Part shown: piece after piece, positions 45,912 through 54,387 of the stretch
Layout: each line of letters begins with the position of its first letter
How positions within the stretch are numbered: position 1 is the stretch's first letter
Assembly (NCBI GenBank): GCA_003014445.1
Contig: PYGH01000002.1
Location: 186,001 to 250,000 of the forward strand
Direction: 5' to 3'
Origin: Fusobacterium naviforme
GTDB taxonomy: Bacteria > Bacillota > Clostridia > Lachnospirales > Lachnospiraceae
Length of the DNA: 64,000 nt
Translations under genes and position numbers: made by a program
The notes under the pieces: generated by a model
The model's input: only the letters and a program-made list of their open reading frames with translations
The model's database searches: none
What the model was told of the DNA's origin: nothing

Positions 45912-46787
45912 CTACTTTGTACTGATATCATACTCCACAATCACATAATCTCCCATGGCATGCGGGACGGGAACAGAGAAATAGAGCGCGCCATCCGCCG
46001 CATAGCTGAAGGAATCCGGCCAGGTGACGGTAGTTCCATCTGCCCCCTTCTTCAGCGGGAAATCTCCCCGCTCGAGACAGGTCTGATACTGCTCCACAGA
46101 CATCGTCTTCTGCTGTTCGCGGTACGCCCTCAGAGTCTCCTCATCCGCGCCCTTCAGCTGCACGTCCTCCGCCAGCGCATAGGCCGCCATGGTGTAGGGA
46201 TCCGCCGCGTCGCGAAGTGAGACATCCGAGATGGTTTTGACATCTACTGTATTTGTGTAGAAAAGCCTGCTCGGATGAGCTGCTCCGTCCATCATATACT
46301 CGCCTGTGTATACCGCAATCACGCGAGAGGCATCCGCAGAGATCAGCTCACAGCTGATCTTCAGGCTGTCCTTCTCCTGATTGACCGCCTCCCTGGAATC
46401 CGGGTAATTACTCAGCACCGCGAGTGCATTCTCCTTCAGATGTGCATTCAGCTTCTCCTGCTGCGCGCTGTCCTTCATTCCTGAGATCACGGGATACGCA
46501 ATGGATATCTGATTCTTCTCATATTTCTGAAGCTCTGAGCTTAACTTTTTCACTCCCGCAGAGCTCTTATCGCTTCCCGCACTCTCCTCTGCCCCGGAGC
46601 TCTCTCCCGGTGCCGGGCTGAGCTTTGCATCGCTGCTCTTCTGCTCCGCTGCGCTCTGCTGCGTCTCCGCCGCTGCATTCGTGACCTTCACGGTCTCCTT
46701 CTTGTTGCCGCAGGCCACAAAAAGAACTGCCATCGCCGCTGCCAGTCCCGCCGTCACAGTACGAAACACCCTTCTGGAATCCCGCAT
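45912..46787 (-). CDS. Lipoprotein with a DUF3298/PdaC-like domain
   Basis: A 291-residue lipoprotein. The signal peptide (1-26) ends in a lipobox LFVAC, with Cys26 lipidated. A serine/alanine-rich linker (35-80) is followed by a domain like DUF4163-DUF3298 (IAYPVISGM to VVEYDIS), found in RsiV and PdaC. It sits at the outer membrane face. Binding of a cell-wall ligand is plausible, since RsiV senses lysozyme, but is inference. The upstream 250 bases hold a GGCTCCG hairpin in the 5' leader (46884-46904). Confidence 0.75.
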   Translation of the reverse strand: MRDSRRVFRTVTAGLAAAMAVLFVACGNKKETVKVTNAAAETQQSAAEQKSSDAKLSPAPGESSGAEESAGSDKSSAGVKKLSSELQKYEKNQISIAYPVISGMKDSAQQEKLNAHLKENALAVLSNYPDSREAVNQEKDSLKISCELISADASRVIAVYTGEYMMDGAAHPSRLFYTNTVDVKTISDVSLRDAADPYTMAAYALAEDVQLKGADEETLRAYREQQKTMSVEQYQTCLERGDFPLKKGADGTTVTWPDSFSYAADGALYFSVPVPHAMGDYVIVEYDISTK

Positions 46788-46995
46788 CTTACACCTCCAT
46801 CTTCACTCTGCTGTATACCGGATATCTCTGAATCCGAGACAAAGCACCCGACACACACACGCTGGTTCTCGGCTGAAATCATCGGCTCCGCTCATGACGG
46901 AGCCAATTCTTTGATGTGTCTTAGTATACTATGAATTAAAGGCCGAGTTATGAACACAAAGTAAATTTTGATTTATATTTAGATGAATCCTCCGC

Positions 46996-47024
46996 TTGAA
47001 GCGCCGCTTTTTTTCTGCTATACT
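46996..47024 (+). promoter_or_regulatory. tRNA-Leu promoter
   Basis: TTGAAG and TATACT with exactly 17 bases between, ending 11 bases before the tRNA. Confidence 0.8.
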
Positions 47025-47035
47025 GCTCTTCGTCA

Positions 47036-47118
47036 GCCGGCGTGTCGGAATGGCAGACGATGCAGACTCAAAATCTGTTGTCCGTAAGGACGTGCGGGTT
47101 CAAGTCCCGCCGCCGGCA
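47036..47118 (+). tRNA. tRNA-Leu (anticodon CAA)
   Basis: The acceptor stem GCCGGCG pairs with CGCCGGC, and A follows as discriminator. The anticodon loop CTCAAAA gives CAA. The long variable arm (TGTCCGTAAGGACG) and the T-loop GGTTCAAGTCC are typical of leucine tRNAs. The CCA end is not encoded. Confidence 0.96.
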
Positions 47119-47147
47119 GTATTTGAATCACACAGATACATCAATCT

Positions 47148-47198
47148 GAAGAGCCAGGATGCAGGAATTTTGTATAATAACCTGCACCCCGGCTCTTC
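47148..47198 (+). terminator. tRNA-Leu terminator
   Basis: A two-part stem (GAAGAGCC with GGCTCTTC outside, TGCAGG with CCTGCA inside) lies 30 bases after the tRNA and is followed by TTGCTTCTGTTT. Confidence 0.7.
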
Positions 47199-47263
47199 TT
47201 GCTTCTGTTTATCTGCTGAATGAACGTTTATCCAATGCCGGGCAGCATTCCAAGCGTCCGTGC

Positions 47264-47446
47264 TCAGATTGCCGCTGCGTACCCATCCGCCCTTGGCTCA
47301 GAGGCTCCGCAGAGTACCCCCTCTGTATTTCTGAGTATCAGCTGCCCCCGCCCCAGATTATAAAAATCTGCCGCGATTTCCAGCTCATGTCCCCGCTCAG
47401 CCAGCCCCGCTGCGGGCGTCCCGCTCAGTCCATGCTCCAGAGTGAT
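47264..47446 (-). pseudogene. C-terminal remnant of gamma-glutamyltranspeptidase
   Basis: About 60 codons read ITLEHGLS, then AERGHELEIAADFYNLGRGQ and LILRNTEGVLCGASEPRADGYAAAI before a stop. This is the recognisable end of the GGT small subunit (rGHxv..., then vLyGasDPRrdG.A). Nothing of the catalytic threonine region remains. Upstream lies the pyruvate:ferredoxin oxidoreductase terminator. An ATG at 47506 opens the frame by chance. The gene was probably lost by deletion. Confidence 0.7.
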
Positions 47447-47491
47447 CTTCTTTTCTCCCTTGATCAGATTCCTGTGCAGAGAAGAATCAAA

Positions 47492-47520
47492 CGCCCGCCG
47501 GCGCAATGCGTCAGCGGGCG
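47492..47520 (-). terminator. Terminator behind PFOR
   Basis: CGCCCGC and GCGGGCG enclose a smaller GC-rich stem; TTTGATTCTTC follows on the minus strand. It lies 22 bases after the PFOR stop. Confidence 0.65.
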
Positions 47521-47541
47521 TAGTTTTCCTGTCCTTAAATC

Positions 47542-50500
47542 TTACTTCTCACTGTCATCGTAAAGGGCAACCAGCTTCTGCAGATAAGCATAGCGCTCCA
47601 TTGCGTCCTTCTCGTTCTGCGTGAAGAGCTTCTCTGCTCTCTCCGGATTCTTGAGCATCAGAGAATTGTAACGAACCTCTCCCATCAGGAAGTCGCGGTA
47701 CTGTCCTTCCTTCGGTGCTCTGGAATCAAGGCTGAATTTCTTCTCGGCCGCCGGATTGAAGCGGAAGTTGTTCCAGTAACCGGACTCAACCGCGAGCTTC
47801 TCCTCGGTCATGGCCTTGCTCATGCCCTTCTTGATTCCGTGGTTGATGCAGGGCGCATAGGCGAGGATCAGGGACGGCCCCGGATATGCCTCCGCCTCAG
47901 CGATTGCCTTGACAGCCTGGTTCATGTCCGCACCCATGTTGATTTGTGCGACATATACATAGCCGTAGGTCATCGCGATACCTGCGAGATCCTTCTTCTT
48001 TACATCCTTACCGCCTGCAGCAAACTGTGCGATAGCGCCGGTCTTGGTGGCCTTGGAGGACTGACCGCCGGTATTGGAATATACCTCGGTATCAAAGACC
48101 ATGATATTGATATCCTTGCCGGAAGCAAGCACATGGTCCAGACCGCCGAAGCCAATATCATATGCCCAGCCGTCTCCGCCGAACACCCACTGGCTCTTCT
48201 TGTTCAGGAAATCCTTCTCCTCAAGGATCTCCCTTGCCTCTGCGCTGCCCTCTGCCTCAAGAGCCGCAACGAGCTTCTCCGTCGCAGCGCCGTTGGTCGC
48301 ACCGACAGAGAAGGTATCAACCCACTCTGCTGCCGCAGCCTTCACCGCCTCATCTGCGGTTGCCGCTGCAAGCGCCTCGACCTTCTGCTTCAGACCGTCA
48401 CGGATCGCTCTGTTGGCCAGCAGCATTCCGTAACCGAACTCAGCATTATCCTCAAAGAGAGAGTTATCCCATGCCGGCCCCTGTCCCTTCGCATTCACCG
48501 TGTACGGTGTGGACGGGGAGCTGTTGCCCCAGATCGAGGAGCAGCCGGTCGCATTGGAGATATACATTCTGTCACCGAAGAGCTGCGTCACAAGCTTTGC
48601 GTACGGAGTCTCGCCGCAGCCTGCGCAGGCACCGGAGAACTCAAGATACGGCATCTTGAACTGGGAGCCCTTGACGGTCAGCGGCTTGAACTTCTCAATA
48701 ACCTCCGGCTTCTCCGGAAGCGTGACCGCATAGTCGAAGAACTTCTGTCTGTCGTAATTGTCCGCGAGCTTCTCCATCTTCAGAGTGGTGTTCTTCAGAT
48801 TACCCGGGCAGACATTGGCGCAGCTTCCGCAGCCTGTGCAGTCAAGCACGGATACATTGATCGCAAACTTGTAGCCCGGCATCTGGCGGAGGTCCACCAT
48901 CGGCATGCCCTCGGGCGCATTCGCGGCCTCCTCCTCAGTCATTGCAACCGGACGGATGGCAGCGTGCGGGCATACATATGCACACTGTGTGCACTGAATG
49001 CAGGTGCTGGAATTCCACACCGGAACATCAACCGCAATACCGCGCTTCTCATAGGCAGCAGTTCCGCTCGGAGTGGTGCCGTCCGCATAATCCATGAATG
49101 CGGAAACCGGAAGAGAATTGCCCTCCTGCGCGTTGACCGCAGCCTGAACTGTATTGACGAACTTGACGCAGTCCTCTCTGCCCTCTGTCGCATGCGTGAA
49201 ATCAAGGCCCTCATCCGCTGCATTCTTCCAGCTCTCCGGAATCTCTACCTTATGCGCGCTGTTTGCGCCGGCGTCAATTGCATTCCAGTTCTTTTTAACG
49301 ACCTCCTCACCCTTGCGGCCGTAGGTCTTCTTGGCAGCATCCTTCATCAGGGTGATTGCCTTCTCCTCCGGGATAATGCCGGTGAGCTTGAAGAACGCGG
49401 ACTGAAGAATGGTGTTGATTCTGGTCGGTCCCATGCCGGTCTCGATACCGATCTTCACACCGTCAATGGTGTAGAAATTGATCTTGCGATCATAGATATA
49501 CTTCTTCACCTGTCCCGGCAAATGCTGCTCAAGCTCCGCATCGCTCCACGCGCAGTTCAGGAGGAAGGTTCCGCCGTCAACCAGATCCTGCACCATATTG
49601 TACTTGCGGATGTATGCCGGATTGTGGCAGGCGACAAAGTTCGCACGCTTGATCAGATAAGTGGACTTGATCGGCTTGTGACCGAAGCGGAGGTGGGAAA
49701 TAGTCACACCGCCGGACTTCTTGGAGTCATAGTCAAAGTAAGCCTGCGCGTACATGTCGGTGTTGTCACCGATGATCTTGATGGAGTTCTTGTTCGCGCC
49801 GACCGTTCCGTCCGCGCCGAGACCCCAGAACTTGCAGCTTGTAGTCCCCTCCGGAGTGGTGGAGAGATCTGCGCCGGTCGCGAGAGAGAGATTGGTCACA
49901 TCATCCACAATGCCGATGGTGAATCTCTTCTTCTCCGCGTTCTCAAATACAGCCACGATATCCTTCGGAGTGGTGTCCTTGGAGCCGAGGCCGTAGCGTC
50001 CGGACATCACCGGAACATCCTTGAACTCGGTATCTCTGAGCGCTGCGACAACATCGAGGTAGAGCGGCTCTCCGAGGGAACCAGCCTCCTTGGTTCTGTC
50101 GAGCACCTCGATTCTCTTCACGGTCTTCGGAAGCGCCTTTACCAGTGCATCCGCGCTGAAAGGACGATACAGGCGAACCTTGACAAGTCCGACCTTTTTG
50201 CCCTGCTTTGCGAGATAGTCGATCGTCTCCTCGATGGTCTCATTGACAGAACCCATCGCAACGATAACAACCTCTGCATCCTCCGCGCCGTAATAGTTGA
50301 AGAGCTTGTAGTCCGTACCAAGCTTCTCATTTACCTTGTCCATGTAGTCCTGAACAATGGCTGGAAGCGCATCATAGAACTTATTGCGGGACTCATTGAT
50401 CTGGAAGAATACGTCCGGGTTCTGCGCCTGTCCCTTCTCCACAGCGTGGTTCGGATTCAGCGCGTTCTTTCTGAATGCGGCAATCGCATCAAAATCTGCC

Positions 50501-51081
50501 ATATCCTTCAGATCCTCATAGTCCCAGACCTGAATTTTCTGAATCTCGTGAGAGGTTCTGAAGCCGTCGAAGAAGTTGATGAAGGGCAGTCTTCCCTTGA
50601 TCGCCGCAAGATGTGCGACTGCAGTCAGATCCATAACCTCCTGGACGGAGGACTCGCAGAGCATGGCGCAGCCCGTCTGACGACATGCATAGATATCGGA
50701 GTGATCGCCGAAGATGCTCAGTGCGTGAGTTGCAATGGCACGTGCGGAGACATTGAAGACGCCCGGAAGCATCTCACCGGCAACCTTATAGAGGTTCGGG
50801 ATCATGAGCAGCAGACCCTGAGAGGCCGTGTAGGTCGTGGTTAATGCACCTGCAACGAGAGATCCGTGAACTGCTCCTGCGGCACCTGCCTCAGACTGCA
50901 TCTCTGTGATCTGAACGGTGTGACCGAAGATATTCTTAAGCCCCTGTGTTGCCCACTCATCGGTGTGCTCAGCCATCGGTGAGGACGGTGTGATCGGATA
51001 GATTGCCGCGACGTCGGTAAATGCGTAGGACGCATGTGCCGCTGCCTGGTTACCATCCATGGTTTTCCATTTTCTTGCCAT
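47542..51081 (-). CDS. nifJ: Pyruvate:ferredoxin (flavodoxin) oxidoreductase
   Basis: An 1179-residue single-chain enzyme that oxidises pyruvate to acetyl-CoA and CO2 and reduces ferredoxin. The N-terminal domain begins MDGNQAAAHASYAFTDVAAIYPITPSSPMAEHTDEW. A double [4Fe-4S] ferredoxin insert has CIQCTQCAYVCP near 695 and CTGCGSCANVCPGN near 747. The thiamine diphosphate region has GGDGWAYDIGFGG near 966 and SNTGGQSSKAT near 1000. It is the main entry to the Pta-AckA pathway also found here. Confidence 0.98.
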   Translation of the reverse strand: MARKWKTMDGNQAAAHASYAFTDVAAIYPITPSSPMAEHTDEWATQGLKNIFGHTVQITEMQSEAGAAGAVHGSLVAGALTTTYTASQGLLLMIPNLYKVAGEMLPGVFNVSARAIATHALSIFGDHSDIYACRQTGCAMLCESSVQEVMDLTAVAHLAAIKGRLPFINFFDGFRTSHEIQKIQVWDYEDLKDMADFDAIAAFRKNALNPNHAVEKGQAQNPDVFFQINESRNKFYDALPAIVQDYMDKVNEKLGTDYKLFNYYGAEDAEVVIVAMGSVNETIEETIDYLAKQGKKVGLVKVRLYRPFSADALVKALPKTVKRIEVLDRTKEAGSLGEPLYLDVVAALRDTEFKDVPVMSGRYGLGSKDTTPKDIVAVFENAEKKRFTIGIVDDVTNLSLATGADLSTTPEGTTSCKFWGLGADGTVGANKNSIKIIGDNTDMYAQAYFDYDSKKSGGVTISHLRFGHKPIKSTYLIKRANFVACHNPAYIRKYNMVQDLVDGGTFLLNCAWSDAELEQHLPGQVKKYIYDRKINFYTIDGVKIGIETGMGPTRINTILQSAFFKLTGIIPEEKAITLMKDAAKKTYGRKGEEVVKKNWNAIDAGANSAHKVEIPESWKNAADEGLDFTHATEGREDCVKFVNTVQAAVNAQEGNSLPVSAFMDYADGTTPSGTAAYEKRGIAVDVPVWNSSTCIQCTQCAYVCPHAAIRPVAMTEEEAANAPEGMPMVDLRQMPGYKFAINVSVLDCTGCGSCANVCPGNLKNTTLKMEKLADNYDRQKFFDYAVTLPEKPEVIEKFKPLTVKGSQFKMPYLEFSGACAGCGETPYAKLVTQLFGDRMYISNATGCSSIWGNSSPSTPYTVNAKGQGPAWDNSLFEDNAEFGYGMLLANRAIRDGLKQKVEALAAATADEAVKAAAAEWVDTFSVGATNGAATEKLVAALEAEGSAEAREILEEKDFLNKKSQWVFGGDGWAYDIGFGGLDHVLASGKDINIMVFDTEVYSNTGGQSSKATKTGAIAQFAAGGKDVKKKDLAGIAMTYGYVYVAQINMGADMNQAVKAIAEAEAYPGPSLILAYAPCINHGIKKGMSKAMTEEKLAVESGYWNNFRFNPAAEKKFSLDSRAPKEGQYRDFLMGEVRYNSLMLKNPERAEKLFTQNEKDAMERYAYLQKLVALYDDSEK

Positions 51082-51186
51082 GATGATACCTCCTGAAAAG
51101 ATTGAAAGATTGATAGCTATGTAGATCGAAAGATCAAGATTTCTGAAAGCACAGAGTTCCTGTCCTCTTTCTTTCTGTCTGTCAGT

Positions 51187-51214
51187 ATTATAACAGTCTC
51201 AAATTTAAAATCAA
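51187..51214 (-). promoter_or_regulatory. PFOR promoter
   Basis: TTGATT and TATAAT on the minus strand, 16 bases apart, 106 bases upstream of the start codon. Confidence 0.7.
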
Positions 51215-51359
51215 ACGCCACGCTGCTGTTTTGTGTATCTAATTGAGTACAAGTATTAAGATTTGTTTACTTTTCATGTCAGAACGCAAAACATTGCGCT
51301 TATTGCTATTTTCCTGCACTATATCGCTGTCCCCTCTGAATTCGATCCGCCAGGAACAG

Positions 51360-51408
51360 AAAAATCCTTCGCGGCAACGGAATATTCTGCTGCTGCAAAG
51401 GATTTTTT
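51360..51408 (-). terminator. Terminator of the VanW gene
   Basis: AAAATCCTT and AAGGATTTT form the stem around a 28-base loop that can itself fold. T-runs lie on both sides, so it can work in both directions. Confidence 0.65.
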
Positions 51409-51463
51409 CTGCTTTTTATTCTATCACTGTGTGTCTCTTAAATCATTCGAGCGACAGCGACTC

Positions 51464-53269
51464 TCAGTTTCCTGGGAAGGGCGCCACAGTCTCTGAGCTG
51501 CCGCCTCCCGGCCCCCCACTGTTCTCTCCCGGGCCCGCGGGTCCCTGCGGACTCAGGGCCGCGCTTGTCTCTGCAGGAGCAGGGATTGTCTGACTTTGAG
51601 GCCTTGTTCCCTCAACACCCGGACCGGCATTGCTGCTCTTTGTCGAGGCATTGACCGCCGCTGCACTGCTTCTCACAGAGCTTCCGTCTCCGGAACCGCC
51701 CGGCGCCACTGTCTCCGCCTCTGTCGCGGAGTTGCTCGCCTGCTCCGGCACAGTTTCCGTATTCTCTACAATCGTCATCGCTTCCGCATCCGAAGGTTCC
51801 GTGACCACACCGCTGGTGTTTCGCGCAATCTTCTTCGAATGTCCCTTGTAGCCGCTGTTGTGGAAGAAGACATCGGACTGCACCTCACCGTTCTTCTTTG
51901 TGACAATATTGGTCACCCAGCGGCTGCCCATGGAGCCGCCCGTGATCTGCTTCTCTATCCCGGGCTGAAGCGTCGTGTCCTCCACGTACTCCACACCGCC
52001 GTTATCGTACTCCTCCGTCTTTACGGAATGAAGCGAAATTGTGACACCCTCCTCCAGAACCGGCAGACCGATCACCGACATGGTCACAGTCCGGTCATGG
52101 AAATTCGCCCGCAGTGCCACCGCAGAATTCGTCGTATTGACAAAGCGCATGTCCGGGCCGGAGTAACCGTCATAGCTCACCGCAGCGTCCTCTCCAGGAG
52201 TCACATAGGAGGGCTCAAAGGTATGCGCATGACGCTCCGTCGGTGTGAGCCCAGCCTTGATCACTGCGTTGTAGAGCGTCGAGGAGATCTGGCACACGCC
52301 GCCGCCCGGCTCCAGCACGACCTTGCCATTTAAATAGGCACCGGCGGGCTTATAGCCCTTCTCCAGGGTACGGTTTCCTGTCGTATGGTTGAAGGAAAAT
52401 TCCTCTCCGACCTGAAGGATGGTTCCATCTATGGCCTCACAGGCCAGCTTCAGGTTGTTGTTTCTGTCCGCATTTGCCGTTGCTTCCGTAGTAAAGGTGC
52501 CGATTACCCTGTACTGTTCCTTTGCCTGCGCTGCACTGAGTTCCGCCTTCTGTATCTCTGCAGGAATGCGCAGCTCCTCCCCATAATTTTTCTCCTGCAT
52601 GGCTGTGCGTATGGCCGCAGCGGCAGCTTCCTGGTTCACGCTGCGCCCGTCCACAGAATCCGAATAGCTGAAGCTGTTTGTCTCCTTATTATATCCGGAA
52701 ACCGCACCGTTCTTCGCCTGTACATTCCAGCGCTCCGCCATCGCGGCAGCCTCTGCTGCAATCTCTGCATCCAGCCCCTCCGCATCCAGCGCATAGCTGT
52801 CCGTCGGTGCCTTGCTGCTGTAGATTTCATCCAGTATCTTGTCCAGCTTCACGCTGAGCAGATCAGATATCGGATAGGGCTCATCGCCCTCTCCCGCCTG
52901 CTCCAGCACTGCCTTCATGCCCCACTGATACTTCTGAAGCACGGCCTTCCGAGCCTCCATCCGCGACATCCCGGTGATATCCACATCATTGATGGTCACC
53001 GCCGTCTTCAGTGCAGTTTCCTCCACTGTACTCTCGGCCGCTGCACTCTGTGCCGCAGCGCTCTGTCCCAAGCGGATGAGCTTCTTCGCTCCGATCACCG
53101 CCAGCGCAAGCACCAGTACCGCGACTGCTACGCCGACAAACATGCGCTTCCTGCGCTCCCGCTCTTTTCTTCTCTTTCTTCTATAATAACCGCTGCCGGG
53201 ATAACTGCCCCCCGCTGCGGAGCTTCTGTTTTCCGATCTTCTGTCGCCTCTGCCCGCTCTGCTGCTCAT
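51464..53269 (-). CDS. VanW-family cell-surface protein
   Basis: A 601-residue protein. A short basic N-terminus (1-43) is followed by one transmembrane helix (about 44-64). Then come peptidoglycan-binding-4-like segments (about 90-240) and a VanW domain (FSFNHTTGNRTLEKGYKPAGAYLNGKVV, then GGGVCQISSTLYNAVIKAGL near 329-348). A G5-like stretch (EKQITGGSMGSRWVTNIVTKKNGEV) lies near 445. The last 110 residues are low complexity, rich in Ser, Gly, Pro and Thr, perhaps wall-spanning. The function of VanW is unknown; the family is common in Firmicutes surface proteins. It diverges from the PHP gene. Confidence 0.88.
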   Translation of the reverse strand: MSSRAGRGDRRSENRSSAAGGSYPGSGYYRRKRRKERERRKRMFVGVAVAVLVLALAVIGAKKLIRLGQSAAAQSAAAESTVEETALKTAVTINDVDITGMSRMEARKAVLQKYQWGMKAVLEQAGEGDEPYPISDLLSVKLDKILDEIYSSKAPTDSYALDAEGLDAEIAAEAAAMAERWNVQAKNGAVSGYNKETNSFSYSDSVDGRSVNQEAAAAAIRTAMQEKNYGEELRIPAEIQKAELSAAQAKEQYRVIGTFTTEATANADRNNNLKLACEAIDGTILQVGEEFSFNHTTGNRTLEKGYKPAGAYLNGKVVLEPGGGVCQISSTLYNAVIKAGLTPTERHAHTFEPSYVTPGEDAAVSYDGYSGPDMRFVNTTNSAVALRANFHDRTVTMSVIGLPVLEEGVTISLHSVKTEEYDNGGVEYVEDTTLQPGIEKQITGGSMGSRWVTNIVTKKNGEVQSDVFFHNSGYKGHSKKIARNTSGVVTEPSDAEAMTIVENTETVPEQASNSATEAETVAPGGSGDGSSVRSSAAAVNASTKSSNAGPGVEGTRPQSQTIPAPAETSAALSPQGPAGPGENSGGPGGGSSETVAPFPGN

Positions 53270-53417
53270 TTTATCTTCTTTCTGTCCTTTACTCTGTCCG
53301 TCAAGTATACAGTATCATGAAGTATAACATAAACCATGAGAAAAAAAAGGCGTGTTTATGTTAAAATATGTTACGAAATCATTACCCTCCTGCGGCAAAA
53401 AAGAAAGGATTTCTACT

Positions 53418-54272
53418 ATGATCGACCTGCACACTCACTCAACTGCCTCCGACGGAAGCCTCTCTCCCTCTCAGCTCGTCGCGCTGGCGGCAGAACAGGG
53501 GCTCTCGGCAATTGCGCTCACAGATCACGACACGGCAGATGGCATTTCTGAGGCGCTCTCCGCTGCTGCGAAATGCCGAATAGAGCTTATTCCCGGAATC
53601 GAGATGTCCTGTGTGTGGCGGGGCACAGAGATTCATCTTCTCGGCTACTTTTTGGATGCGGATCATAGCGCAATGCGCCGGGATCTCTCCTGGTTCCGTA
53701 AAAAACGTGAGGAGCGAAATGACACCATACTCGACAACCTGGCAGAGGACGGTATCGTTCTCTCCCGGGAGGAGCTCTGCTTCGAAAGGCCGGATACGGC
53801 TGTCACACGGGCGCACTTTGCGCGTCTTCTCGCGGAGAAGGGTTATGTCAAAACACCAAAAGAAGCCTTCTCCGACTATCTGGTCTACGGCGGCCGCTAT
53901 GTCCCCACAAAGGATGAGATCACACCGGAGCTCGTCATGCGCTTTTTCCAGGCGCACGGCATATGGCCAAGTCTCGCGCATCCGGTTCAGTATCAGCTCT
54001 CTGAGGAAGCGCTCGGCGCACTGCTCTCTGAGCTCTGTCCGCTCGGATTGCGCGGACTGGAGGTCTGGCATTCTTCACAGGACAGCTATCAGAGTGCACG
54101 TCTGCTCGGCATCGCCCGGCTCCTTAAGCTTCTCCCCACCGGCGGTTCGGATTTCCATGGAGACAGCAAGCCGGATATCATGCTGGGACGCGGCTTTGGC
54201 TCTCTCCGCATACAGGAGCATGTGCTGGAAAATATGAAGACAGATCTCGCCGCAATGAGGCAGGGGATGTAG
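53418..54272 (+). CDS. PHP-domain phosphoesterase (TrpH/RNase AM type)
   Basis: A 284-residue metal-dependent phosphoesterase. MIDLHTHSTASDGSLSP (HxH motif, His5 and His7) opens the fold. LTDHDTADG near 36, PGIEMSC near 63 and the C-terminal GSDFHGD carry further ligands. Members hydrolyse 3'-phosphoadenosine 5'-phosphate-type nucleotides or short RNA ends. The longer frame from 53352 lacks a ribosome site, while AAAGGAT precedes the ATG at 53418. It stands alone, with a terminator behind it. Confidence 0.9.
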   Translation: MIDLHTHSTASDGSLSPSQLVALAAEQGLSAIALTDHDTADGISEALSAAAKCRIELIPGIEMSCVWRGTEIHLLGYFLDADHSAMRRDLSWFRKKREERNDTILDNLAEDGIVLSREELCFERPDTAVTRAHFARLLAEKGYVKTPKEAFSDYLVYGGRYVPTKDEITPELVMRFFQAHGIWPSLAHPVQYQLSEEALGALLSELCPLGLRGLEVWHSSQDSYQSARLLGIARLLKLLPTGGSDFHGDSKPDIMLGRGFGSLRIQEHVLENMKTDLAAMRQGM

Positions 54273-54312
54273 TGTTCAGGGCAGCGTACAGCCAAAAACA
54301 TCATCACAGCAC

Positions 54313-54345
54313 AAGCAGACCACAGGATAAGCTCCCGCGGTCTGC
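54313..54345 (+). terminator. Terminator behind the PHP gene
   Basis: AGCAGACC and GGTCTGCT close a 17-base loop, followed by GTATTTTAT. The 12-base sequence TGTTCAGGGCAG occurs on either side (about 54272 and 54373). Confidence 0.6.
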
Positions 54346-54387
54346 TGTATTTTATACTGTTTCAAAACTGCATGTTCAGGGCAGGAT

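Larger units (their letters stand above)
51082..51463. other. Gap between the VanW gene and PFOR
   Basis: No gene was recognised in these 382 bases. The part next to PFOR holds its promoter (51187-51214) and a leader of about 100 bases. The part next to the VanW gene holds its terminator (51360-51408). Confidence 0.6.

Noticed and set aside
47839-50844. 1001-residue open frame opposite PFOR
   Set aside because: A shadow of the strong codon bias of the PFOR gene; no ribosome site or recognisable motif.
54272-54384. Direct repeats TGTTCAGGGCAG as insertion footprints
   Set aside because: Only about 100 bases lie between them, filled by a terminator; too short for a known mobile element and likely chance.
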